This document shows, piece after piece, positions 1 through 8,962 of a stretch of DNA of 64,000 nucleotides; within the stretch, counting starts at the first letter, position 1, and each line of letters starts with the position of its first letter. The stretch covers positions 2,914,001 through 2,978,000 of the forward strand of contig BJHW01000001.1 of the NCBI GenBank assembly GCA_005405945.1. The letters are read 5' to 3'. A program made the position numbers and the translations under genes. The notes beneath the pieces are model-generated. The model searched no databases and was not told where the DNA came from. It saw nothing but the letters and a program-made list of their open reading frames with translations. The DNA comes from Streptomyces violaceusniger. GTDB taxonomy: Bacteria > Actinomycetota > Actinomycetes > Streptomycetales > Streptomycetaceae.

Positions 1-2
1 TC

Positions 3-520
3 GCCGCCTGGGCACTGGAGGCCGCCCGTGCCCACGGCGGCGCCGACTACGAACTCATCGACCTCGCCGACCACGACCTCGGCAACCTCGACGAGCCGGG
101 CAACCCGAACTTCCAGCAGTACCAGCACGACCACACCCGCGCCTGGGGCACACTCATCGACAGCTTCGACGGCTACGTGTTCCTCGTCCCCGAGTACAAC
201 CACTCCTACCCCGGAGCCCTGAAGAACGCCCTGGACTACGTCTACCGGGAGTGGAACGACAAGGCCGCCGGAATCATCAGCTACGGCGGCTGGGTCGCCG
301 GGGCCCGGGCCGCCGAGGCGCTGCGGCTCGTCCTCGCGGAACTCCAGGTAGCCACGGTCCGCGCCCAGCCCACGATCTCGACACACCCCTCGTTCCACAC
401 CGGCACCTTCGTCCCCAGGAGGGCCTCGACACCGCCGTGGACGGCATGCTCGACCAGGTGATCGCCTGGTCCGGGGCACTGCGCGGGGTGCGCCAGGCCA
501 AGACGGCCACGGCTGCATGA
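3..520 (+). pseudogene. NADPH-dependent FMN reductase family, 5'-partial, frameshifted
   Basis: Flavodoxin-fold NAD(P)H:FMN/quinone reductases reduce free flavin or quinones in the cytoplasm. The start lies before the window. The visible protein carries the family signature PEYNHSYPGALKNALD (FMN phosphate loop and substrate face) and a SYGG glycine loop further on. The frame is lost at a four-C run (413-416). One extra C would restore a C-terminus that reads PQEGLDTAVDGMLDQ and ends at the TGA at 518-520. With that base the length fits the roughly 185-residue family. It is probably an intact gene with a homopolymer error, but the break could be real. Its 3' end is followed at once by an IS5-type element on the other strand. 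Confidence 0.8.
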
Positions 521-529
521 GGCCCAGTT

Positions 530-1390
530 CGTGGCCGATCACGTGATGCGCCGTGGCGAGCTGACGGACGCCGCATGGGAAGCGACGACGCCGTACCGCG
601 ACGATCCCGGCGCGTCATGAGCAGGATCATCGACCAGTAGACCATCGCCTCGGCGCTGGCGGTGCGGCGTTCGAAGTCGCGCACCAGACGGCGGGTGCGC
701 ATCAGATGGGCGAAGAACCGCTCGACGATCCATCGCTTGGGAAGCACCACGAAGCCGCGCATGCCGTCGCTCCGTTTCACGATCGCCAGGACCAGCGCGA
801 GCGTGGCCAGGCAGTAGGCGATGAGGCCGCCGGTGTAGCCGCCGTCGGCCCAGACCAGTTCCAGCCGGTGGTGCACGTTGGCGACCTGCCCGAGCAGCAC
901 GTGGGCGACGGTGCGGTCGCCGGTGTCCGCGGCGGTGACCATGACGCCCAGCAGCAGGCCGAACGTGTCGACCACGACGTGCCGCTTACGGCCGTTGATG
1001 AGTTTGCCGCCGTCGAAGCCGCGGCTGTCGGCACCGACGACGGCGTCCGCCTTGACCGACTGCGAGTCGATCACACCGGCCGTCGGTGCCGCGTCGCGAC
1101 CCAGCCTTTCGCGGACCTGCCCGCGCAGCCGGTCGTGGAACTCCTTGGCCAGGCCGTGGTCGCGCCAGCGGCGGAAGAACGCATACACCCGGTCCCACGG
1201 CGGAAAGTCGACCGGCATACCGCGCCATGTGATTCCGTTGTCCACGAGGTAGCGGATTGCGTCCAGCGTCACGCGGTGGCAGTAGCCTCCGGCTGCCCGC
1301 CCCGGCCGCGCAGCCAGGCCGGCACCGGCAGCAGCGGCCGGGCCGTCTCCCATTCCGCGTCCGTCATGTCCGACGGATACCGCCGAACAC
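530..1390 (-). mobile_element. IS5-family transposase, frameshifted
   Basis: DDE transposase of the IS5 group that cuts and pastes its own element. Reading leftward from about 1367, the N-terminal domain (MTDAEWETARPLLPVPAWL) is in one frame. After a shift near 1283 the rest follows: YLVDNGITWRGMPVDFPPW, then VIDSQSVKA with the first catalytic Asp, VWADGGYTG with the second, and WIVERFFAHLMRTRRLVRD with the Glu region. One extra G at GAGGCTAC would join the halves. The C-terminus (VYWSMILLMTRR) runs on without a normal stop into sequence antisense to the upstream reductase, so the 3' end of the element is uncertain. I did not resolve its terminal repeats. Confidence 0.85.
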
Positions 1391-1643
1391 GTTCCGGGTG
1401 ATCGGCTGCGTTCCCGAACCGGTGGGCGACACAATCACACGACGGAGACGCCGAGTTGAACTCAACCGGCGCGAGGACGTAGAACTGCGGCAACAGGGTC
1501 TCCTGGATCTCGGTTGGCTTCGCAACCCCGAGCTACCAAGAGGCCCTGCCTTCATGCCCGCGGCCAGCAACGATCACCCGATCGAGACTCCCGTTCGACG
1601 CGCACCCCTCAACATCGGAACGACAACAGCCACTCAGGTAGAG

Positions 1644-1774
1644 CTCTCGCAAACGCCGCACCACTCCACCCGCTACCCGAACCGATCGCCGAACCCGACC
1701 AGCTCACCCATCTCCACGTCCATCGACGCGATCACCTCGGCGGCCTCCTGCACGAGTACCGGCACGCCGCGTGA
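1644..1774 (+). pseudogene. C-terminal tail of an rve (integrase-core) transposase
   Basis: About 40 residues ending DRLGG-type/LLHEYRHAA and a stop. The segment LPEPIAEPDQLTHLHVHRR followed by DHLGGLLHEYRHAA matches, position for position, the tails of the rve transposases at 12.6, 33.4 and 58.3 kb. Nothing of the catalytic core remains. It is an IS relic. Confidence 0.7.
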
Positions 1775-1800
1775 CCAGCACGGACGCAGTTCTTGGCACC

Positions 1801-1920
1801 TACAACGTCCTGACCGCACTGGCCTGCAACCTCACCCGCGTCGCCGACTGGATCGCCGAGGCGACGACCAGCCACCGCCGATCAACACGCTTCCACTCCC
1901 TCTGCACCATCGCCGCATAA
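1801..1920 (+). pseudogene. C-terminal tail of an IS1182-type transposase
   Basis: Thirty-nine residues reading NVLTALACNLTRVADWI and ending in a stop. It is nearly identical to the end of the larger IS1182-type remnant at 10501-10619, including the flanking bases after the stop (an ATCA-CAACAGAGTCACGG stretch). The two are relics of the same element family on the same strand, about 8.7 kb apart, and could recombine. Confidence 0.75.
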
Positions 1921-1956
1921 CTCCAGAAGATCATCAACAGAGTCACGGCGTTGCTT

Positions 1957-3366
1957 CTATCCCCGGCGCAGGCTCGCCAGGAAGCGCCAGAGCGCGGAGC
2001 GGGGCCGTTCCGGCTGCGCGGGCTCGGCCTCAGCGGAGGGTGCGGGTTCCGGATCCGAGGTAGGCTCGGGGGCCGGTGCCGCTGGTGTGGGTACGGCTGC
2101 CCCCGTAGCCGGGCGCCGCGGGGCCTGCCACTCCCGTATCTGGAACCGGACCAGCAGGGACTTCAGGCCGCGTACGTACGCCGATGAGCGCCAGGGCAAC
2201 TCATCGACGGGCACGTCGAGTTCGAAGTCGCACCGGTCGAACAGCGTGCGCACCGCCGTGGAGACGATCATGTCGGCGAGGTCCCGGCCGGGGCACTGAT
2301 GCGGGCCGACGCCGAAGGCGAGATGGGCACGCGAACTCACCGCCCTCTCGTAGCTTCCGGAGGCCGCGAACATGGGGTCGTGGTGCGCGGCGGCGATCGA
2401 GGGCATGACCGCATCGCCCGCGGCCAGCCGGAAACCTCCCAACTCGGTGTCGGCCACGGGGAAGCGGGACGAGAGATTGACCCACGGAGGCGAGGCGATG
2501 TGTACGCGGTTGACCAGTTCCTCGGCGGGCCCGGCCATCAGACTGGACTTCCCCGCCTCCCCGGCCACCACCTCCAGCAGGCTGTTCGCGATGGTGTAGC
2601 TGGTCATCTCCGACATGATGACGAGGACCGCGTAGAGCTCCAGGCCCACCTGCTCCACACTCAACCGGGAGTCGGCGGCGAGCATTCGGCTGGCCAGATC
2701 GTCGCCGGGGTGCTGCTTCTTGTACGCGGCAAGCTCGGTCGTCGCGGCCAGCAGCCGCCCCACGGCCGCGGCGGCGTCCGGGTCGACGTCCAGAATGCGC
2801 CACGCGTCCATGAAGACGTCGTCCCCCTGCTCCGCCGGGAAGCCGAACAGCCGGTTGATGACCATCAGCGTCAGTGGCCGCGCGAAGTGCGCGTTGAGGT
2901 CCACCACCCCGCTGTCATTGCCGTCCGTGAAGAACGTGATCAGCTCATCGGCGTGCCGGGCAACGGTGTTCGCCAGATCCCAGGACTGGGGCGCGAACGT
3001 GTCCTGGAACGGGGCGAGGGCCGCGTCCAGGATGGCGCGCGTGACCTTGCGCTGCTCGTCGTCCTGCATCAGCTGGAAACTGATCATGTAGTTGGGCAGT
3101 TGCGGCCAGTCGGACGGCACTCGACCCTCGCGCAGCCACCGCCAGTGCTTGGGGTCCTTCTTCCACAGGGTCTCGTCGCGCAGAACCTCCCGCACCTCAC
3201 GGTAGCCGAGCACCATCCAGACTGGGACCCCGTAGAGATCGACGGGCGCCACCGGCCCGTACCGGCTCCGCAGGCGCGAGTAGACCGCCGCGGGCCGGGC
3301 CTCGAACTCCCGTGTCATCAGCGGCTCAACCGCCAGAGTCTCCAGGTCCGAAGGGGCGAATGCCAT
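1957..3366 (-). CDS. Cytochrome P450, orphan, atypical K-helix, Pro/Ala-rich tail
   Basis: A 469-residue cytosolic haem monooxygenase. The haem-binding loop FGVGPHQCPGRDLA (about residues 350-363) supplies the Cys thiolate ligand and matches FGxGxHxCxG. Two hallmarks are off. The I-helix reads MSEMTSYTIANSLL instead of AGxDT. The K-helix reads AEELVNRV, so no ExxR is present (the Arg is one residue late). Some actinobacterial P450s, notably CYP157 of the conservons, are known to lack ExxR. No ferredoxin or conservon genes lie nearby. After about residue 415 a Pro/Ala/Glu-rich linker runs to a basic end (WRFLASLRRG) not usual in the family. The ATG at 3366 has an AAGGAC ribosome site. The substrate cannot be guessed. 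Confidence 0.93.
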   Translation of the reverse strand: MAFAPSDLETLAVEPLMTREFEARPAAVYSRLRSRYGPVAPVDLYGVPVWMVLGYREVREVLRDETLWKKDPKHWRWLREGRVPSDWPQLPNYMISFQLMQDDEQRKVTRAILDAALAPFQDTFAPQSWDLANTVARHADELITFFTDGNDSGVVDLNAHFARPLTLMVINRLFGFPAEQGDDVFMDAWRILDVDPDAAAAVGRLLAATTELAAYKKQHPGDDLASRMLAADSRLSVEQVGLELYAVLVIMSEMTSYTIANSLLEVVAGEAGKSSLMAGPAEELVNRVHIASPPWVNLSSRFPVADTELGGFRLAAGDAVMPSIAAAHHDPMFAASGSYERAVSSRAHLAFGVGPHQCPGRDLADMIVSTAVRTLFDRCDFELDVPVDELPWRSSAYVRGLKSLLVRFQIREWQAPRRPATGAAVPTPAAPAPEPTSDPEPAPSAEAEPAQPERPRSALWRFLASLRRG

Positions 3367-3894
3367 GTTGTGATGTCCTTAGTGCGACAGCAATGTCAAA
3401 TCCGGCCAAGGCCGTGAGATCCGGGTGGAGATGCCCCACGGCACCCTGATGCGCGGCACGAAGCGCGAGAGGCCCGCTACGGCGCAGTCAGAGTAGCGCC
3501 CCGGAACCGACCCTGAACAGGGCGAACGGGTCCGCGAAGCCCCCGCCTCCTCGTCCCCCGTGCGCCCTGCGACATGCGAACTGACCCTGGATTACCTGTG
3601 GTTCGCACCTCAGGGCACCGCGGCGATTTCCGCCACCGCCCGTACCCCGGGGCGCGGCGTCGGCCTCCGCGTGGATTCCGAACCGGCAGGATGAGGCCCG
3701 GGGGCGGTGGCTTGCCCAAGACCGGAGGGGATCATAGTCAGGGCGCCACACGACATGGGAATCGACCGGCATGTGTCGCAGTCCGACGAATCAGCGGGCT
3801 ACCTCGACTTCGCCCGGTACGGTCCTGAAGGACGTCTTTATTACAAGACCGGGGATTGAAGGTCTGTCGATGCTGGTCAAGGTGACAGTGGTGG
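3367..3894. other. Intergenic, no convincing gene; lone IS end at 3824-3842
   Basis: About 530 bases upstream of the P450 with no reading frame I recognise. At 3824-3842 the sequence CCTGAAGGACGTCTTTATT differs at only two positions from the terminal repeat of the rve element at 55793, so it is a probable solitary IS end. Confidence 0.55.
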
Positions 3895-4236
3895 TCACGG
3901 TTGTCTCGTGTTCGACCTGCCTTTGGTCTTGTTGTCGGCGTAGGGCGACAGGGTGCGTTTTACGTAGCGGGGACTGGTGCGCGATCGCCGCGATGCGGGT
4001 GCGAGGTTGCGGGTTTTCAGCAGCACCTCGGTCAGTAGGGTCGGCCCCGTTGTATTAGCGGTGATCACCGTGAGTCGGACGGTGTGCAGGGCGGTGGTCA
4101 AAGACAGCCGGTCAGGGTCGATCCCGGCGGCCGTGGCCGCCTGGGTCATGGCCATGCGGGTGGCCGCATAGCGCTCCAGAACCGCTTCACCGGACCTGAC
4201 CTGGAATAACGTACGTGGCCGCCAGGTGTCCAGCAT
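3895..4236 (-). pseudogene. IS4-type transposase, C-terminal fragment
   Basis: 113 residues resembling the tail of Streptomyces IS4-family transposases. It has a helical segment LERYAATRMAMTQAA, then GIDPDRLSLTTALHTVR, then the basic ending SPRYVKRTLSPY. The DDE core is missing. The segment before the first Met is cut within tens of bases by another transposase start on the opposite strand, so it is a relic. Confidence 0.7.
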
Positions 4237-4247
4237 GATCAGTCCTT

Positions 4248-4335
4248 GTGCTGGTACGACTCACCCACCTGATCGCCACACGGATCTTCGCGTGGCTGTT
4301 CCTGATGACTCGACCCTCTGGTTGTTGCGGGACAT
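4248..4335 (+). pseudogene. N-terminal stub of an rve transposase
   Basis: A GTG-started stretch of 28 codons, VLVRLTHLIATRIFAWLFLM, resembles the hydrophobic N-terminus of the rve elements here (compare VLLRLLYLTLTNAFALLRLL at 32014). It then stops. It is short, so the call is tentative. Confidence 0.4.
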
Positions 4336-4414
4336 GAGGTTGTTCTGAGCGGCTTGTCGCTTCGTCGTAGCGAGTGCTGGAAGATCGCGGTGCTCCTGGG
4401 CGTTGCCTCCGGGT

Positions 4415-4780
4415 ATGAAGATCAGCGAAGCTTCCAGAGTCAGCGGTGCGAGTGCGAGATCGTTGCGGCACTACGAGGATGAGGGCTTGATCGTCCCTGG
4501 TCGTTTCAGCAACGGGTTCCGCGACTACTGCCAGTCCACGATCGACCGGGTGCTCGTCATCCGCTCGCTGTTGGAGTCCGGGCTGCCCGTGCGGTTGATC
4601 AGGGAACTTCTGCCCCGGCTCACCGACGGATCCGATGCCCGCACCGACGCGGTGTGCGCGGAGTTCCTGCACGAGGTACAGAACTACCGCGATCGGCTTG
4701 CTGCTCGCATCGCCGCTCTCAGCGATCAGCAGGCGGCACTCGACGCCTACCTTCGAGAGGTCCGCCGTACTGATCTCTGA
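4415..4780 (+). CDS. MerR-family transcriptional regulator
   Basis: A 121-residue activator/repressor. The N-terminal winged helix-turn-helix reads MKISEASRVSGASARSLRHY followed by EDEGLI, the classic MerR recognition region (SxxxLRxYExxGLL). A coiled-coil dimer helix follows (about residues 75-115), with no Cys-rich metal loop. This suggests a small-molecule or redox sensor rather than a metal sensor. The ATG at 4415 begins at the HTH motif, so it is preferred over an upstream TTG. The gene ends 46 bases before a quinone oxidoreductase on the same strand. The gap holds a MerR-like promoter with an over-long spacer, so the neighbour is the likely target. Confidence 0.9.
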   Translation: MKISEASRVSGASARSLRHYEDEGLIVPGRFSNGFRDYCQSTIDRVLVIRSLLESGLPVRLIRELLPRLTDGSDARTDAVCAEFLHEVQNYRDRLAARIAALSDQQAALDAYLREVRRTDL

Positions 4781-4787
4781 CCGCCAC

Positions 4788-4820
4788 TTGACCTTGACGT
4801 AAGTGTCAGATTCCTACGTT
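4788..4820 (+). promoter_or_regulatory. Probable MerR-controlled promoter
   Basis: A -35-like TTGACC (4788-4793) and a -10-like TACGTT (4815-4820) are separated by 21 bases, longer than optimal, as in MerR-activated promoters. Between them sits an imperfect dyad, TTGACG-TAA-GTGTCAG. The start of transcription would fall close to the ATG at 4827, so the message may be leaderless. Confidence 0.5.
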
Positions 4821-4826
4821 CGGTGC

Positions 4827-5842
4827 ATGGAGATCAACGAGCGGCAGAACACCGCTGAGCAGACGGTACGAGCACTGGTCCAGCGGTCCCATCGGGGGCC
4901 GAATGATCTGACCCTGACGACCGATCATCGCCGCCCCACCCCGGGGCCCGGCGAGTACCTCATCCGCGTAGGCGCCGCCGGGGTCAACTTCGCTGACGTC
5001 ATGCAGACCCATGGAACATACGGCGGAGGCCCGCAGGCCCCCTACGTGGCGGGCTTTGAGGCCGCTGGCGAGATCGTGGGTATCGGCCCGGACGTCGAAA
5101 GTCCGCTTCAGCTTGGCACCCACGTCGTCGGAGCTGGCCCGGGCGCGTTCGCGCAGTACATGACGATGCCGACCGCGGGTGTCCTTCCAGCGCCGTCCGG
5201 CTGGAGCGACGCCGAAGCTCTCGGCCTGGTGCTGAACTGGGCCACCGCCCTGGCGGCACTGAAGCCGCTGGGCGAGATCAAGACGGGGGAGGTGGTGCTC
5301 GTTCATGCCGCGGCTGGCGGGGTAGGACAGGCCGCCCTGCGCCTCGCCCGCCACTACGGTGCACGCGTGATCGCCACGGCGTCACCAGCGAAGCACGACA
5401 CCGTCGAGGCCCTCGGCGCCGACGAGGTCCTGGACAGCCGGCACCCCAATCTGGCGGAGGAGATCACCCGCCTGACCGGCGGCGTCGACCTGGTCCTCGA
5501 ATCGGTGGGACAGGCCACATTCGAGGCCAGCCTGTCGGTCACCAAACCCTTCACCGGACGCATCGTCGTGTTCGGTGCCGCTTCCGGCGACGCCACCCTG
5601 ACCACACACGAACTGGTCTTCACCCACCAGGTCCAGGTCAAGGGTCTGCACATCGGTGCGCTGGCGGTCGCGGCCCCGTCTATCTACCAGTCGTTGCTCG
5701 TCGAGATCGAGGCCCTCATCGCCCACGGCGTATACACACCCGGTACCCCCACGTCCATGCCCTGGCCGAGGGGCCGGCAATACTGCAGCAACTCGAAGCT
5801 GGCCAGACCCGCGGCAAGCACGCCCTCGACCCCTGGCGCTAG
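4827..5842 (+). pseudogene. Quinone oxidoreductase (zinc-type alcohol dehydrogenase family), late frameshift
   Basis: A medium-chain dehydrogenase/reductase expected to use NADPH for one-electron quinone or enone reduction. It has the GroES-like domain with VNFADVMQTHGTYG, then the Rossmann loop VLVHAAAGGVGQAALRLA (about residues 150-168). It lacks the zinc Cys ligands, as in the QOR branch. At a five-C run (5746-5750) the frame slips. With one extra C the protein ends normally as HVHALAEGPAILQQLEAG and a TAG at 5840-5842. It is likely a real, complete gene carrying a homopolymer error. It follows the MerR gene and is probably induced by it. A GTG at 4803 is an alternative start but lies inside the promoter. 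Confidence 0.85.
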
Positions 5843-5850
5843 GAACGCCT

Positions 5851-5965
5851 GTGACTCACCGCAATGCTCCGCTGTCCCCCGAGGGACGGCTGCGACTGGT
5901 ACAGCGTTGCCAGCACCGCCCGATCGCCCACGTGGCGGCCGAGATGGGCATCTCCCGTGCCGAGC
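5851..5965 (+). pseudogene. IS481-type transposase, N-terminal stub
   Basis: From GTG 5851 the frame reads VTHRNAPLSPEGRLRLVQRC and then QHRPIAHVAAEMGISRA, the typical N-terminal HTH of IS481-type transposases. Similarity stops after about 38 codons. It begins nine bases after the end of the quinone oxidoreductase gene. Confidence 0.7.
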
Positions 5966-6058
5966 GCGTCGAAATGGGTTTCTTTGTCCACACACCAACC
6001 GAAGATCACGCGGTGGCCGTACCCGTTCCCGGCCGGGTACGGCCACAAGACTGGAGTA

Positions 6059-7168
6059 TTAGGAGCCGGTCACTGTGGGGTAGTCCGTGTATCCCTCCGC
6101 GCCACCCGCGAAGTGCGTGTCGCGGTTGTCGGCGGCGAGAGGGCTGCCGTGGGTGAATCGATCGACGAGGTCTGGATTGGCGATGAAGGGGGCGCCGAAG
6201 GAGACCGCGTCGGCCAGTTGCCGTTCGAGGATCTCGTTGCCGCTCGCTTGTGTGAAGCCGAGGTTGGCGATGATGGCGCCGTGGTAGTGGGCGCGGTAGC
6301 GGGTGAATGCGGTGAGGGTGTCGGTTCCCGTGTCGGGTTCCGGGCCGAGGAGGTGGAGGTAGGCCAGGTTGCTGTCGTTGAGGCGCTTGAGGAGCTGGTC
6401 GTACTCGCCCAGCGTCTCGGCATCTGAAGTGAAGGCAGGCCCGTGATTCCAGTAGGGGGAGAGTTTGATTCCGATGCGGTCGCTGCCCCACACGCTGCTG
6501 ACGGCGTCCACGATGTCGAGGAGGAACTGGGCCCGCTTTTCACTGTTGCCGCCGTAGGCGTCGGTGCGCTGGTTGAGCCGTGGGTTGAGGAACTGGGCCA
6601 CGAGATGGGACACCTGCGCGTGGATCTCCAGGCCGTCGAATCCGGCGTGCAGGGCATTGGCGGCTGCCTGCCGGTAGGCGCCGATCGTGGTGGCGATCTC
6701 TGCGGCGCTCAGGGCACGTGGGGTGAGGGAGTCCTTCGGGCCGTCGGGGGTGAAGGACGTCTCGTGGGGGTTGATCGCCGAAGGGCCTGCGGGGAGCCTG
6801 CCGCCGTGGTGATCCGGGTGGGAGGCGGCGCCGGCGTGGCCGAGTTGCGAGACGATCCTGCCTCCCGCGGAGTGCACGGCTTCGGTGACCTTGGTCCAGC
6901 CGGCGGTCTGGGCGTCGGTGTAGATGCCGGGGACGTTGATGAAGCCGATCGCGTCCGTGCTGACCCAGGTCCCTTCGCTGATGACCAGGCCGGCGCTGGC
7001 GCGCTGCGTGTAGTAGGTGGCGTGCAGGTCGGTGGGGGCCAGTTCCTCGTTGTCGGCCCGGGAGCGCGTCATGGGAGCCATGACGACGCGGTTGGGCAGC
7101 TTGAGCGCACCCAGTTGAACAGGCTGTAGGAGGGGCTGGGTGCCGGGTACTGAGGTCAGGTCGGACAT
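6059..7168 (-). CDS. Old Yellow Enzyme family flavin oxidoreductase, altered active site
   Basis: A 369-residue FMN-dependent TIM-barrel ene-reductase relative that would use NADPH in the cytoplasm. The family frame is clear: PNRVVMAPMTRSRA near residue 32, QLGHAGAASH, QFLNPRLNQRTDAYGG, and the C-terminal ANLGFT and FGAPFIANPDLV phosphate-binding strands. The usual substrate-binding HxANGY is replaced by HAQVSH. The His is kept, but the Asn is Val and the proton-donor Tyr is His. It is the last gene of a three-gene leftward operon (65-base gap after the NADP-binding gene), controlled by the TetR palindrome at 8882. The neighbours suggest detoxification of reactive enones or quinones, as for NemA in enteric bacteria, but the altered site leaves the reaction open. 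Confidence 0.93.
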   Translation of the reverse strand: MSDLTSVPGTQPLLQPVQLGALKLPNRVVMAPMTRSRADNEELAPTDLHATYYTQRASAGLVISEGTWVSTDAIGFINVPGIYTDAQTAGWTKVTEAVHSAGGRIVSQLGHAGAASHPDHHGGRLPAGPSAINPHETSFTPDGPKDSLTPRALSAAEIATTIGAYRQAAANALHAGFDGLEIHAQVSHLVAQFLNPRLNQRTDAYGGNSEKRAQFLLDIVDAVSSVWGSDRIGIKLSPYWNHGPAFTSDAETLGEYDQLLKRLNDSNLAYLHLLGPEPDTGTDTLTAFTRYRAHYHGAIIANLGFTQASGNEILERQLADAVSFGAPFIANPDLVDRFTHGSPLAADNRDTHFAGGAEGYTDYPTVTGS

Positions 7169-7233
7169 GAGGATCTCTTTCGCAATGGAAGGCGCTCCTC
7201 GTGGGCATGAGGAGCACGAGCGGGTTGGTGGGA

Positions 7234-7836
7234 TCAGTCCTGTTCGAGGGCGTGGAGGGCGGACAGAGGGCCGCCGAGCTGGATGAGGCGTCCTCCCCCG
7301 CGCAGCGTTCCGAGGTCGACAGGGGCGAAGCCGAACTCGGAGGTCAGGACCTTCACCGTGTTCTTGGCGTCGGCGTCGTCGCCGGCGAGGAACAGCACCT
7401 GCCGCCCCGCCTCGTGGCGGGGATCGGGTGCGATGAACTGCCCGTAGAAGGCGTTGAAAGCCTTGACCACGCGCGCGCCGGGAAGCAGGGAGGCCACGTA
7501 TTCGCTCCCTGTGAGGTCGCCCAGGTCGGCGATCTTCAGGTTCGGGGGATAGGAGGCGAACTGGTTGGTGGCGTCGATGACGATGGTCTTGTCCAGGCGG
7601 GGGAGCCCGGCGACGGCGTCAGGGATCTGCGGCCAGGGGACCGCGAGCACGACGAGGTCCGCGACGGCGGCCTCCGCAGGGGTTGCGGCCGTCGCGAGAG
7701 CGCCGAGGTCCTTGACCAGCGGGGCCAGGGAGGCAGGTCCTCGGCTGTTGCTGAGCACGACCTCGTGGCCGTGACGGATCGCATGCCGGGCGATGGCCTG
7801 GGCGACTTCTCCAGCTCCGAGCATTCCGATCTTCAT
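7234..7836 (-). CDS. NADP-binding oxidoreductase, F420-dependent-reductase-like
   Basis: A 200-residue single Rossmann-domain protein. It opens MKIGMLGAGEVAQAIARHA, a GxGxxA dinucleotide loop, with SNSRGP after the second strand favouring the NADP(H) phosphate. It has the lineage features AVPWPQIPDAV and KAFNAFYGQ seen in short NADPH-dependent F420 reductase-like proteins. It overlaps the stop of the upstream quinone oxidoreductase as TGATG, indicating translational coupling. Whether the partner is F420, flavin or a small substrate cannot be decided from sequence. Confidence 0.88.
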   Translation of the reverse strand: MKIGMLGAGEVAQAIARHAIRHGHEVVLSNSRGPASLAPLVKDLGALATAATPAEAAVADLVVLAVPWPQIPDAVAGLPRLDKTIVIDATNQFASYPPNLKIADLGDLTGSEYVASLLPGARVVKAFNAFYGQFIAPDPRHEAGRQVLFLAGDDADAKNTVKVLTSEFGFAPVDLGTLRGGGRLIQLGGPLSALHALEQD

Positions 7837-8863
7837 CAGGCGGCCTCGTTTCCGGAGTCGGCCGTCTGCGGTGTGGTGAGCAGGACGGTTCCGCTCTTGG
7901 CCGGGCGGCGGGCGTGCTCGATGGCCGGCTTGAAGTCGGCGAGGTCGTAGCTGTCCGCGACGTCAAGCAGGTCCGGCGTGCTCTGCGCCAGGTCCTGGGC
8001 GAAGGCGACATCCTCAGCCCGTTCCCTGGGGGTGCGGCTCATCCAGTGCAGTATCGACACTCCCCGCACCGTCAGCTCCCGCACCATGAGAGGCAGCGCC
8101 TCAAACGGTGTCGTGCCGGAACTCAGATGTCCGTAGGAGATCAGAGTGCCGCCGTCGGCGAGCAGTTCGGCGAGGTCCTGGGTCATGGCACCGCCGACAC
8201 AGTCGAGGACCACATGGACGCCCCGCTCGCCGGCATGGCGGCGGACTTGCCCCTGCCAGTCGTCGTCGCATGTCGCGATCACGGGCTGGGAGGGGTACAA
8301 CGTCCGCACCTTCTCGGCACCCGAGGTGCTGCGCACGAGGTTGATCAACTGCAGGTCGTGCCGGACCGCGGCTGCGCTGACCAACCTGCCGATGGACGAG
8401 CCGACGGCCGTCTGAAGAACCGGACCCGTCTGCCCGCGCAGGGCCTTCTCTATTGCGCGATACAGCATGCACAGCGTCAGCGGGTTGACCAGCATTGGGG
8501 CCGCGGTCTCGTCGCTGACTCCGGCCGGCACCGGCACTGCCCGATCGGCTGGGACCACGACGAAGTCGCTCCATGTTCCCGGCGCCGGGAAAACCGCCAC
8601 CCGCTGGCCTGGGCGCAGTGTGCGGACGTCCGCTCCGACGCTCTCGACGACGCCCATCCCTCCACTCCGGGAGTCCGGGCCCCCGACTGCTCTTCGGGCT
8701 GCCCCGGCAGACCCTCCACACCGACCAGGTCCCCCGGATGGATGGGCCGGACCAGCATGCGGACCAGAACCTCTCCGACGCCGGGAGTCGGCCGGTGGCG
8801 TTCCACCCTCAGCGTCAGTACCTGTGCGGCTTCCCCTTGGCGGGTGTACTCCACGGTGCGCAT
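7836..8863 (-). pseudogene. Quinone oxidoreductase / zinc-type dehydrogenase, frameshifted
   Basis: First gene of the TetR-linked operon. The N-terminal 65 residues (MRTVEYTRQGEAAQVLTLRV, PIHPGDLVGVEGLPG) are in one frame. From MGVVESVGADVRTLRPGQ onward the rest is in another. The shift lies near 8658, where GAGGGATG would need one more G to read VEGMGVVE across the join. The Rossmann region shows TAVGSSIGRLVSAAA and VVLDCVGG. Repaired length is about 342 residues, normal for MDR reductases. The start at 8863 lies 19 bases from the palindromic operator. I infer NADPH-dependent reduction of an enal or quinone. Confidence 0.82.
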
Positions 8864-8881
8864 AAGCGCCTCCACTCACTC

Positions 8882-8903
8882 TTTAATGATGGGCATCATT
8901 AAA
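8882..8903. promoter_or_regulatory. Perfect palindromic TetR operator
   Basis: Half-site TTTAATGATG, two bases (GG), then its exact reverse complement CATCATTAAA. It lies in the 99-base gap between the leftward reductase operon and the rightward TetR gene, covering the likely promoters of both. A related ATGATG motif follows at about 8910. This is the expected layout for an autoregulated repressor. Confidence 0.8.
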
Positions 8904-8962
8904 CCAGAATGATGAGGAGTAACATTGAAAACGTCGAATACCGCCGACGCAGGAGGGCGGCC

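Noticed and set aside
1957..3366. Part of a conservon
   Set aside because: No kinase-like, roadblock, DUF742 or GTPase gene lies on either side; only transposase relics do.
8882..8903. Palindrome as a transcription terminator
   Set aside because: It lies between divergent promoters, is AT-rich, has a two-base centre and no T-run; an operator fits better.
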